Source: JBEIUL01 sp044356865 | GTDB lineage: Bacteria; Planctomycetota; Phycisphaerae; Phycisphaerales; SM1A02 | Direction of reading: 5' to 3' | Assembly: GCA_044356865.1 (NCBI GenBank) | Contig: JBIKVN010000031.1 | Coordinates: 1-18,562 of the forward strand | DNA length: 18,562 bases | Part shown: piece after piece, positions 8,970 through 14,619 of the stretch | Position numbering within the stretch: the first letter of the stretch is position 1 | Layout of the letters: each line of letters opens with the position of its first letter | Notes under the pieces: generated by a model | Seen by the model: the letters and a program-made list of their open reading frames with translations, nothing else | The model's database searches: none | Told to the model about the DNA's origin: nothing | Made by a program: the position numbers and the translations under genes

Positions 8970-10030
8970 CGCGTCGCCTCCGGTTCCGCATCCCCGCGAT
9001 CGAGGGCCGCGAGCACCGTCTCGACCGAGATCGCCCGCATGATCGCGTCGCCGAGGCCCCGATCGCGGTAGTGCACCGGACGGGCGCCGGCGGCGGGCGA
9101 GCGGACCACCGAACGCGGCCGTCGGAACGGGCCCGCTTCCGCCGGATCGGTCGGACCGAAAAGCGAGAGCAGCGGCCGGTCGAATCCGACCGCCATGTGC
9201 GTGGGCGCGCTGTCGTTGGCGACCACGAGCGAGGCCTCCGCGATCGCGGCCATCGTCTCGCCGATCGAGATCCGGCCCGCCGCATTCACGACCCGCACCC
9301 CCGCCGCCCCCGCCGGCCTCGCCGCCTCGACCCGCTCGCGTTCGCCCGCCGATCCGCACAGCACCACCGAATCGAAGCCCCGCCCGAGCAACGCCGTCGC
9401 CAACTCGCGCCACCGCTCCGCCGGCCACTCCTTCGAGATCCAACGACTGGTGGGCGCCAACACCGCGTATCGGGTCCCGCTCGCGCCCGCCCCGAGCTCG
9501 CGACCGAGCCTCCGCCACGACTCGACCGACTCCGCCGGCGCGACGAGCCGCGCATCGGCGACCGTCGGGATCCCCGCGCCCGCCAGCAGCCCGAGCATCC
9601 GCTCGACGGCGTGCCGCTCAGGCACCTGGATCCGCTCGTTGATCCCGAGCCAGCCCAGCTCTCGCGCGTCCGCAAAACCGATCCGCCGGCGAGCCCCGGT
9701 CGCGAAGGCCATCAGTCCGCTGCGAAACAACCCTTGGGCATCGACCACGAGATCGAAGCGGCCGCGAAGGCTCGCGAGAAACGCCCAGGTCGCCGCCCCG
9801 GCGGAAGGGCTCCGCCAGGACTCGGCGATCCGGCGTCGCGAGTACTCGATGACCTCGTCGACCGCCGGGTGGGCCCGGATCGCGTCACGAAAGGAGTCTC
9901 GCACGATCCACGAGATCGAGGCGTCCGGGAACGCCGCCCGCAGGCTTGCCGCCACCGGCACCGAGCGACAGACGTCGCCGAGGGCGCTCGGTCGGATGAG
10001 CAGGATCCTCGTGGTGGGGTTTGGAGGCAC
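8966..10030 (-). CDS. GT9-family lipopolysaccharide heptosyltransferase
   Basis: 354 residues from a GTG at 10030. GT9 enzymes transfer heptose from ADP-heptose to the growing LPS core at the inner membrane. The N-terminal lobe begins RILLIRPSALGDV (8-20), the family hallmark, and continues FDLVVDAQGLFRSG (92-105). The nucleotide-sugar lobe (about 185-340) has SRWISKEWP (195-203), VVANDSAPTHMA (269-280, corresponding to the usual DSGPMHLA) and FGPTDP (291-296). WaaC and WaaF cannot be separated from sequence alone. The start is uncertain. The frame is open to 10120, but a -10-like TATACT at 10064-10069 makes the longer form unlikely. GTG 10030 gives the family's usual N-terminus, with TTG 10042 as alternative. 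It is first in the envelope operon. Confidence 0.94.
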   Translation of the reverse strand: MPPNPTTRILLIRPSALGDVCRSVPVAASLRAAFPDASISWIVRDSFRDAIRAHPAVDEVIEYSRRRIAESWRSPSAGAATWAFLASLRGRFDLVVDAQGLFRSGLMAFATGARRRIGFADARELGWLGINERIQVPERHAVERMLGLLAGAGIPTVADARLVAPAESVESWRRLGRELGAGASGTRYAVLAPTSRWISKEWPAERWRELATALLGRGFDSVVLCGSAGERERVEAARPAGAAGVRVVNAAGRISIGETMAAIAEASLVVANDSAPTHMAVGFDRPLLSLFGPTDPAEAGPFRRPRSVVRSPAAGARPVHYRDRGLGDAIMRAISVETVLAALDRGDAEPEATR

Positions 10031-10063
10031 GCGACTCGCCAAGATGGGCTTGGAGCGGGCCCG

Positions 10064-10069
10064 AGTATA
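10064..10069 (-). promoter_or_regulatory. Likely -10 element of the envelope operon
   Basis: TATACT on the minus strand matches the consensus at five of six positions. Initiation near 10057 would leave a leader of about 27 bases before the GTG at 10030. No convincing -35 is present. This placement argues against translation starting at the ATG at 10120. Confidence 0.45.
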
Positions 10070-10123
10070 AGAAGAGGGATCCTCGTTCCCGCCCGCGGCG
10101 TATCGCCCGGGGCGCCGCATCGG

Positions 10124-10152
10124 TTGACGGCGGATGCCGAACCCCGGATGCT
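10124..10152 (+). promoter_or_regulatory. Possible promoter of the Ser/Thr kinase gene
   Basis: TTGACG (10124-10129, five of six) is followed after 17 bases by GATGCT (10147-10152, three of six). Initiation near 10159 would leave a leader of about 27 bases before the GTG at 10186. The -10 is poor, so the call is tentative. It would fire back to back with the envelope-operon promoter in this 155-base divergent gap. Confidence 0.35.
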
Positions 10153-10174
10153 TCCCCGTCCCGACGCGCCGATC

Positions 10175-10178
10175 GGAG
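10175..10178 (+). promoter_or_regulatory. Shine-Dalgarno sequence deciding the kinase start
   Basis: GGAG lies 7 bases before the GTG at 10186 but 19 bases before the ATG at 10198, so it favours the GTG start. Confidence 0.5.
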
Positions 10179-10185
10179 CGAACGC

Positions 10186-11529
10186 GTGCCCACCCCGATG
10201 CCCGGACAACCCGCAGACCACGACGCTCCGGACGGCGTGAAGCCGATCGGTCTCGCCGGCGAGGGCGACGACACCGCCCGCTCCCCGGCCGCGGGAACCT
10301 CGGCGGGCGAAGGCAGCCGCGCCGGATCGAGCCTCGACACCATGCTCGGGCGGATCGTGGTCGACCGCGGGCTGATGTCGCAGGAAGAGCTGGTGGAGTG
10401 CTCGGAGACCGTCAAGCGCTCGGCCACCGCCGGCTCGCCGCGGACCCTCGAGGATGTCCTCGTCGAACGGGAGTTCGTCACCCGCCGGCAGGCCCAGCGG
10501 CTCCGCGGCGACCTCGAGGCCGACCGCTCGAGCCAGCGGATCCCCGGCTACAAGATCATCAAGAAGCTCGGGGCGGGCGCGATGGCCACCGTCTTCCTCG
10601 GCCGCCAGCTCAGCCTCGACCGCCTCGTCGCGATCAAGGTGCTGCCGAAGAAGTTCTCCGCCGACCCGAAGTTCATCGAGCGGTTCTACAAGGAAGGCCG
10701 CGCCGCCGCGAAGCTGAACGACCCCAACATCGTCGGCGCCTACGACGTCGGACAGGCGGGCGAGCACCACTATTTCGTGATGGAGTTCGTCGACGGCGAC
10801 ACCGTCTACGACCGCATCGTCGCCCGGAAGCGGGTTCCCGAGAAGGAAGCGATCGACATCATCCGGCAGGTCGCCTCGGCCCTGAAGCACGCCCACGAGC
10901 AGGGCTTCATCCACCGCGACATCAAGCCGAAGAACATCATGATCAACGCCGCGGGCACGGTGAAGCTCGCGGACCTCGGCCTCGCCCGCGCGATTTCCGA
11001 CAAGGAAGCCGCCGAGGCCGAAAGCGGCCGGGCCTTCGGGACGCCCTACTACATCAGTCCCGAGCAGATCCGCGGGGCGATCGACATCGGCCCGCCGGCC
11101 GACATCTACGGGCTCGGGGCGACCCTCTACCACATGGTCACCGGCCGCGTGCCCTTCGAGGGCAAATCCCCGGCCGAGGTCATGCAGCGGCACCTCAAGA
11201 GCGAGCTCACGCCGCCCGACCACCTGAACCCGCAACTCTCGGCCGGCCTCTCGCAGGTGGTCGAGATGATGCTCGCGAAGAGCGCCAAGGACCGCTACCC
11301 GTCGGCGAAGGAGCTCATGGTCGATCTCGACCTGGTGGGCCGCGGCGAGGAACCGCGGTTCGCGCGGCCGCAAGTCGACTTCGCCAGCGTGGCCCAGTCC
11401 GCCCAGCAGGCGCCGACCGGACCGATCGCCCCGATGGCCGCGGGGCGACCCGGTCTCGGACTCATCGTCGGGCTCGGGCTCAGCGTGGTCCTGAACCTGG
11501 TCCTGCTCGCGATCGTGCTGAGTTCCTGA
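10186..11529 (+). CDS. Ser/Thr protein kinase with N-terminal MshEN-like repeats and C-terminal membrane anchor
   Basis: 447 residues. The Hanks-type kinase domain spans about 120-385. Visible motifs are the glycine loop GAGAMATVF (129-137), the ATP-binding lysine in AIKV (K151), HRDIKPKN (243-250), DLG for the magnesium site (263-265), GTPYYISPEQ (285-294), DIYGLGATLYHMVTGRVPF and the closing arginine in KDRYPSA. All catalytic residues are present. Before it, residues about 54-77 and 88-112 form two similar segments (LGRIVVDRGLMSQEEL and LEDVLVEREFVTRRQ). They resemble the MshEN / GspE N-terminal fold. A single membrane helix (about 424-445) is followed by only two serines, so the protein is tail-anchored with essentially no outside sensor domain. 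The start is GTG 10186, with ATG 10198 as alternative. It stands alone, divergent from the envelope operon and convergent with the RidA gene. Confidence 0.94.
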   Translation: MPTPMPGQPADHDAPDGVKPIGLAGEGDDTARSPAAGTSAGEGSRAGSSLDTMLGRIVVDRGLMSQEELVECSETVKRSATAGSPRTLEDVLVEREFVTRRQAQRLRGDLEADRSSQRIPGYKIIKKLGAGAMATVFLGRQLSLDRLVAIKVLPKKFSADPKFIERFYKEGRAAAKLNDPNIVGAYDVGQAGEHHYFVMEFVDGDTVYDRIVARKRVPEKEAIDIIRQVASALKHAHEQGFIHRDIKPKNIMINAAGTVKLADLGLARAISDKEAAEAESGRAFGTPYYISPEQIRGAIDIGPPADIYGLGATLYHMVTGRVPFEGKSPAEVMQRHLKSELTPPDHLNPQLSAGLSQVVEMMLAKSAKDRYPSAKELMVDLDLVGRGEEPRFARPQVDFASVAQSAQQAPTGPIAPMAAGRPGLGLIVGLGLSVVLNLVLLAIVLSS

Positions 11530-11538
11530 ACCGGCCCG

Positions 11539-12006
11539 TCAGCCGCGAACCTCGACGAGGAACTCGACCTCGACCGAGGCGTCGAGCGGCAGGGCGTTCG
11601 TCCCGACCGCCGCCCGGGCGTGCCGCCCCCGCTCGCCGAAAATCTGCTGCAGGAATTCGCTTGCCCCGTTGGCGACCTTCGGCTGGTCGCCGTAGCCGGC
11701 ATCCGACTGGACGAAGACGCCGATCCGGACGATCCGCTCGACCCGGTCGAGGTCGCCGCCGAGCAGGTCGGACAGGATCGCCAAGGCGTTCAGGACGCAC
11801 TGGCGGGCCGCCGCCTGGGCCGGCTCGAGGCCGACCTTCGACGGGACCGGTCCGGTCGCGAGCAGGGAGCCACCGGCAAAGGGCAGCTGCCCGCTCACGA
11901 AGACGAGGTTCCCCGTCCGGACGGCCGGGATGTACGCGGCGACTGGCTTCGGGGCGGCGGGAAGGGTGATTCCGAGTTCCTTGAGACGGTCGGCGACGGT
12001 GGGCAT
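11539..12006 (-). CDS. RidA/YjgF/YER057c/UK114-family protein
   Basis: 155 residues, of the longer RidA subfamily (classical RidA is about 128). RidA enzymes hydrolyse reactive enamine/imine intermediates, though many members of this subfamily have no assigned activity. Conserved parts are YIPAVRTGNLVFVSGQLPF (25-43), QAAARQCVLNALAIL (64-78), the VERIVRIGVFVQSD strand (89-102), and RAAVGTNALPLDASVEVEF (131-149). In the last block, Arg131 sits where the imine-binding arginine of classical RidA lies. The fold is therefore probably a trimer with the catalytic arginine kept, but substrate is unknown. ATG 12006 is preceded by AGGA at about 6 bases; an in-frame start at 12063 would add 19 unconserved residues. 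It is a single gene, convergent with the kinase, with 9 bases between the stops. Confidence 0.94.
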   Translation of the reverse strand: MPTVADRLKELGITLPAAPKPVAAYIPAVRTGNLVFVSGQLPFAGGSLLATGPVPSKVGLEPAQAAARQCVLNALAILSDLLGGDLDRVERIVRIGVFVQSDAGYGDQPKVANGASEFLQQIFGERGRHARAAVGTNALPLDASVEVEFLVEVRG

Positions 12007-12118
12007 GGGGTTCCTGCGGGCTGGAATGGGTGGTGCGGAGCTCGACGCCGGTAGGGCGTCCACCCCGGACGGCCGGGACGCGGGCGAAAGTTACTGCTTT
12101 CATCCGCTTCGCGGGAAC

Positions 12119-12146
12119 TTGACACCCTCTTCGTGCGGACTATCTT
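12119..12146 (+). promoter_or_regulatory. Strong sigma-70-type promoter, probably for the pilin pair
   Basis: A perfect -35 TTGACA (12119-12124) is followed after 16 bases by TATCTT (12141-12146, four of six). Initiation near 12153 would give a leader of about 470 bases before the first pilin ATG at 12626. Alternatively the promoter makes a separate small RNA. No better promoter was seen closer to the gene. Confidence 0.55.
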
Positions 12147-12172
12147 CGTGCAGACATCCTGACTCGTGCGGC
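12128..12172 (+). repeat. Direct repeats across the promoter and start site
   Basis: TCTTCGTGCGGAC (12128-12140) and TCTTCGTGCAGAC (12143-12155) differ at one base of 13 and are spaced 15 bases apart. A shorter third copy, TCGTGCGGC, lies at 12164-12172. The first fills the spacer, the second overlaps the -10, and the third lies just past the expected start site. Such an arrangement fits an operator for a repressor, but no regulator is known here. Confidence 0.5.
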
Positions 12173-12244
12173 ATTCGCCCGCTCCGCCTGCCCGCCGGAT
12201 CCATACCCCCGGCCATCCTCATCGCGGAAACGGCTTCCCGAGAC

Positions 12245-12484
12245 GGTTCCCCTCCGGAACCTGATCACCCTGCCCTCATTCGGTCGGTCCCCCGACCACC
12301 TCATCCGCCGCACGGTCGACATCCAGTCGCCGGCCTTCCCACGGTCGCCCAAACCAGATTTTCGGGCAAACCTCGGGCTTGGCCGCGGATCGAGTTGCTG
12401 AGGGATCATCGTCCTCTCTCACGCCCCTGCCGGTCGCCTCCTTGAGGCGGCGGTTGGTTCGCACCCCCCAGGGCTTCGCCCCTG
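12245..12484 (+). promoter_or_regulatory. Four small hairpins in the presumed pilin leader
   Basis: Stem-loops read directly from the sequence: GGTTCC-CCTCC-GGAACC (12245-12261), GGTCGG-TCCC-CCGACC (12282-12297), CGCCTC-CTT-GAGGCG (12435-12449) and CAGGG-CTTCGC-CCCTG-type (12469-12484). None is followed by a T-run. The third contains CCTCCT (12437-12442), a perfect complement of the AGGAGG at 12611-12616. CGCCCCTGCCGG occurs twice (12422-12433 and 12477-12488). No known riboswitch class was recognised. Confidence 0.35.
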
Positions 12485-12610
12485 CCGGGCCGCGACATGG
12501 GCGTACGGGCCTCCCCCAATCGATCGCCACGCCCCGGCCCCACCCGGCCTTTCCAACGCTCATCGTTCCGCATTTCGCGGACTGCTTTCTCCCCCGTCTC
12601 CCCCTTACCC

Positions 12611-12617
12611 AGGAGGA
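12611..12617 (+). promoter_or_regulatory. Strong Shine-Dalgarno sequence of the first pilin-like gene
   Basis: AGGAGGA lies 8 bases before the ATG at 12626 and fixes that start, against the longer open frame from 12497. It is among the strongest ribosome sites in the window, matched only by the second pilin-like gene, and suggests high expression. Confidence 0.8.
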
Positions 12618-12625
12618 CCCGTTCC

Positions 12626-13564
12626 ATGAAGAAGCACCTCTCCAAGGGCTTCACCCTCGTCGAGCTGCTGGTGGTGATCGCGATCATCGCGCTCCTCATC
12701 GGCCTGCTCCTGCCGGCCCTCGCCAAGGCCCAGCAGAACGCCAAGACCGTGAAGGACGCCAACAACGTCACCCAGATCCACAAGTCGATGCTGACCTTCG
12801 CCCAGAACGAGCAGGGCGGCAAGCTCCCGACCCCCGGCCTCATCAACCGCAAGCCCGCGCCCCTCGGCGGCCAGGGCGGCACGATCAACGTTCCCGGCCA
12901 GGGCGAAGAGGACTGGGCCCGCAACAACACCGCCAACCTCTACTCGGCCATGGTCGCCCAGGAGTACTTCAACCCGGATCTCCTGATCGGGCCGACCGAG
13001 ACCAACCCGGTCGTCGTCGAGAAGAAGGATTACAACTACAAGGCCTACGACCCGACCACCGACAGCTACTGGGACGGCACCTTCTTCGCGAACATCCACC
13101 TCACCCCCGGCTCGGGCACCAACCCGTTCTGCCACACCTCCTACGCCCACAACGCCCTGTGCGGCGAGCGGAAGAAGAGCCACTGGCGGAACACCTCCGA
13201 CAGCACCAAGCCGCTGCTCGGAACCCGCGGAACCTTCAACGGCAAGGCCACCGGCGACACCTACAAGCTCAGCTACACGCTGCAGCTCCACGGTTCGCCG
13301 AAGGAGTGGGCGGGCAACGTGACCCACGCCGACAACCACACCGAGCTGTACAAGACGTTCTATCCGAACAACATCGCCTACGAGTGCGGCTCGATCAACC
13401 TGTCGAAGGACAACATCTACATGTGGGACTTCACCAGCGGCGGCTGCCTCGGCAAGCTCGCCGGCGACACCTGGATGTGCATCTCGATCGGCTCCCCGGC
13501 CAACGCCACCATCGGCGTGACCGAGGCGCCCGAGAAGCTCACCAACGGCCAGAACTCGACCTGA
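12626..13564 (+). CDS. Pilin-like secreted protein with prepilin leader (first of a pair)
   Basis: 312 residues. The N-terminus MKKHLSKG followed by FTLVELLVVIAIIALL is a type IV prepilin / type II secretion pseudopilin leader: prepilin peptidase cuts after Gly8 and methylates Phe9, and the hydrophobic helix (9-31) packs in a filament or stays in the inner membrane. The globular part (about 45-312) is large for a pilin and Asn/Thr/Gly-rich. It shares with the next gene PTPGLINR, NLYSA, a YNYxxYD/YWD block, CxTSY, HG-x4-W-x-GNV-x3-DNH and a late MC. The H-x13-DNH signature recalls the H-x9-DG end of DUF1559 pilin-like proteins of Planctomycetota, with different spacing. Five cysteines follow the helix. 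The start is fixed by AGGAGGA. No pilus assembly genes are nearby. The exact function (pilus, secretion or surface protein) is unknown. Confidence 0.9.
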   Translation: MKKHLSKGFTLVELLVVIAIIALLIGLLLPALAKAQQNAKTVKDANNVTQIHKSMLTFAQNEQGGKLPTPGLINRKPAPLGGQGGTINVPGQGEEDWARNNTANLYSAMVAQEYFNPDLLIGPTETNPVVVEKKDYNYKAYDPTTDSYWDGTFFANIHLTPGSGTNPFCHTSYAHNALCGERKKSHWRNTSDSTKPLLGTRGTFNGKATGDTYKLSYTLQLHGSPKEWAGNVTHADNHTELYKTFYPNNIAYECGSINLSKDNIYMWDFTSGGCLGKLAGDTWMCISIGSPANATIGVTEAPEKLTNGQNST

Positions 13565-13575
13565 TCGCGACTTTC

Positions 13576-13605
13576 CCTCCGGCTCCGGGAGACCGGCGCC
13601 GGAGG
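13576..13605 (+). promoter_or_regulatory. Stem-loop between the two pilin-like genes
   Basis: CCTCCGGC (13576-13583) and GCCGGAGG (13598-13605) form an 8-pair stem with a 14-base loop, 12 bases after the first pilin stop. GCGGG/CCCGC at about 13609-13625 can form a second one. There is no T-run, so these are more likely to set RNA stability or the ratio of the two proteins than to terminate fully. Confidence 0.4.
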
Positions 13606-13651
13606 CTTCGCGGGGACTTCCCGCATCTCGCCCGCCCCCCTCAACTTCCCC

Positions 13652-13658
13652 AGGAGGA
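13652..13658 (+). promoter_or_regulatory. Strong Shine-Dalgarno sequence of the second pilin-like gene
   Basis: AGGAGGA lies 8 bases before the ATG at 13667, the same sequence and spacing as for the first pilin-like gene. Confidence 0.8.
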
Positions 13659-13666
13659 AGCACGAA

Positions 13667-14512
13667 ATGAAGCGAACCAAAGGTTTCACCCTCGTCGAGC
13701 TGCTCGTGGTCATGGCGATCATCGCCCTGCTCCTCGGCCTGCTCCTTCCCGCCCTCGCCAAGGCCCGCATGACCGCCCGCCAGGTGAAGGACGCGACCCA
13801 GCTCGGCCAGGTCCACAAGGCCTGGCTCACGTGGAGCCGCGAGTTCAACGGCGTCTTCCCGACGCCCGGCCTCATCAACCGCCTCGCGTCGAACGGCCAG
13901 CAGATCCCGGGCAAGGGCGCCGAGGACATCACCAAGAATTCGCACGACAACCTGTACTCGGCCTGCATCATGCAGAACTACATCTCGCCGCAGGTCTGCG
14001 TGAGCCCGAGCGAGGCCAGCTCGAACGTGGCCATCGCCTCGGACTTCAACTACAACCAGTACGACATCCCGCAGGACAAGTACTGGGATGACCGTTTCGA
14101 CACCGACCTGCAGGCCCGCTGCAACACCTCCTACGGCACGATGAACCTCGACGGCGCCCGCAAGACCCAGCAGTGGAAGGAAAGCCTCGACTCGAAGCAC
14201 GCGGTGGTGGCGAACCGCGGCGTGCAGAACGGCCAGTACACGGCCGCCGTCTACAACAACAGCAAGACGCTCGAGATCCACGGCGGCCGCAACTCGTGGG
14301 AAGGCAACGTCTGCTACAACGACAACCACGTCGTGTTCGAGAAGAACTTCACCCCGGACGGTCCCCGCAAGCTCGCGAACGGCAACGCCGACGTCGACGA
14401 CAACCTCTTCCTCGAGGAGACCTTCGCCAACAAGAGCGACATCTTCCTGACGATGTGCCGCTCGGTGACCGGCGGAGGCACCCAGTACACCTTCACGATC
14501 ACCTGGGACTGA
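13667..14512 (+). CDS. Pilin-like secreted protein with prepilin leader (second of a pair)
   Basis: 281 residues. MKRTKG followed by FTLVELLVVMAIIALL is a prepilin leader, cut after Gly6, with a membrane helix at about 7-29. The body is a paralogue of the preceding protein: LPALAKA, QVKDATQLGQVHK, FPTPGLINR, NLYSA, YNQYDIPQDKYWDDRF, CNTSYG, the HGG-x3-SW-x-GNV-x3-DNH signature (again H-x13-DNH) and TMCRS. It lacks about 30 residues found in the first protein. The N-terminal regions also match at DNA level, so the pair probably arose by tandem duplication. Five cysteines are present after the helix, one in the shared CxTSY. The two genes are 102 bases apart and end in one strong terminator, so they are probably one transcript. 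A role in a filament, a type II-like secretion pseudopilus or the cell surface is possible; the sequence does not decide. Confidence 0.9.
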   Translation: MKRTKGFTLVELLVVMAIIALLLGLLLPALAKARMTARQVKDATQLGQVHKAWLTWSREFNGVFPTPGLINRLASNGQQIPGKGAEDITKNSHDNLYSACIMQNYISPQVCVSPSEASSNVAIASDFNYNQYDIPQDKYWDDRFDTDLQARCNTSYGTMNLDGARKTQQWKESLDSKHAVVANRGVQNGQYTAAVYNNSKTLEIHGGRNSWEGNVCYNDNHVVFEKNFTPDGPRKLANGNADVDDNLFLEETFANKSDIFLTMCRSVTGGGTQYTFTITWD

Positions 14513-14536
14513 CCGTTCCCTCCCGAACTGCCTGAA

Positions 14537-14576
14537 CCCCGCGGGGCCGGCCGAGCGCCGGCCCCGCGGTCATTTT
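14537..14576 (+). terminator. Strong intrinsic terminator after the pilin pair
   Basis: A perfect 13-pair stem (14539-14551 with 14557-14569), loop CGAGC, is followed by TCATTTT. It lies 26 bases past the second pilin stop and is the best terminator in the window. Confidence 0.85.
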
Positions 14577-14606
14577 CCGGCAGGAAGAACGCGGTCGGCG
14601 GCTTCC

Positions 14607-14612
14607 TATACT
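14607..14612 (+). promoter_or_regulatory. -10 element giving a probably leaderless nfeD transcript
   Basis: TATACT (five of six matches) ends exactly 7 bases before the NfeD ATG at 14620, so initiation would fall on or next to the A of the start codon. No Shine-Dalgarno sequence can fit. No clear -35 is present. The preceding terminator means the operon needs its own promoter here. Confidence 0.5.
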
Positions 14613-14619
14613 CGCGATC

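Larger units (their letters stand above)
12007..12625. other. Long non-coding region between the RidA gene and the pilin pair
   Basis: This 619-base gap is the only stretch over 300 bases without a gene. From left to right it holds the upstream region of the RidA gene, a short inverted repeat (GAAAG / CTTTC at 12086-12090 and 12097-12101), a strong promoter at 12119-12146, direct repeats across it, then four small hairpins, a 12-base direct repeat, and the pilin Shine-Dalgarno sequence. Frames here (for example 12140-12409 on the minus strand) have no recognisable content and are not called. Confidence 0.7.

Noticed and set aside
10031..10120. N-terminal extension of the heptosyltransferase to the ATG at 10120
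   Set aside because: The extension lies before the family's conserved start and spans the likely -10 box at 10064-10069.
12365..12372. GGCAAACC-like octamer in the pilin leader, as in the cyclic di-GMP (GEMM) riboswitch
   Set aside because: The octamer matches the start of the GEMM core, and pilin genes are frequent targets. However, the GACGCAAAGC block and the paired region that should follow are absent, so this is a chance match.
12140..12409. Minus-strand 89-codon frame in the long gap upstream of the pilin genes
   Set aside because: Arg/Ser/Gly-rich with no motif or ribosome site, and it would run through the promoter and hairpins.
12379..12409. Second promoter-like pair closer to the pilin gene (TTGGCC ... 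GATCAT)
   Set aside because: Only four matches in each box and a 19-base spacer; far weaker than the pair at 12119-12146.
12605..14329. Long minus-strand frame antisense to both pilin-like genes
   Set aside because: Val/Gly/Leu-biased low-complexity translation without motifs; the plus strand has two clear prepilin leaders and strong ribosome sites.
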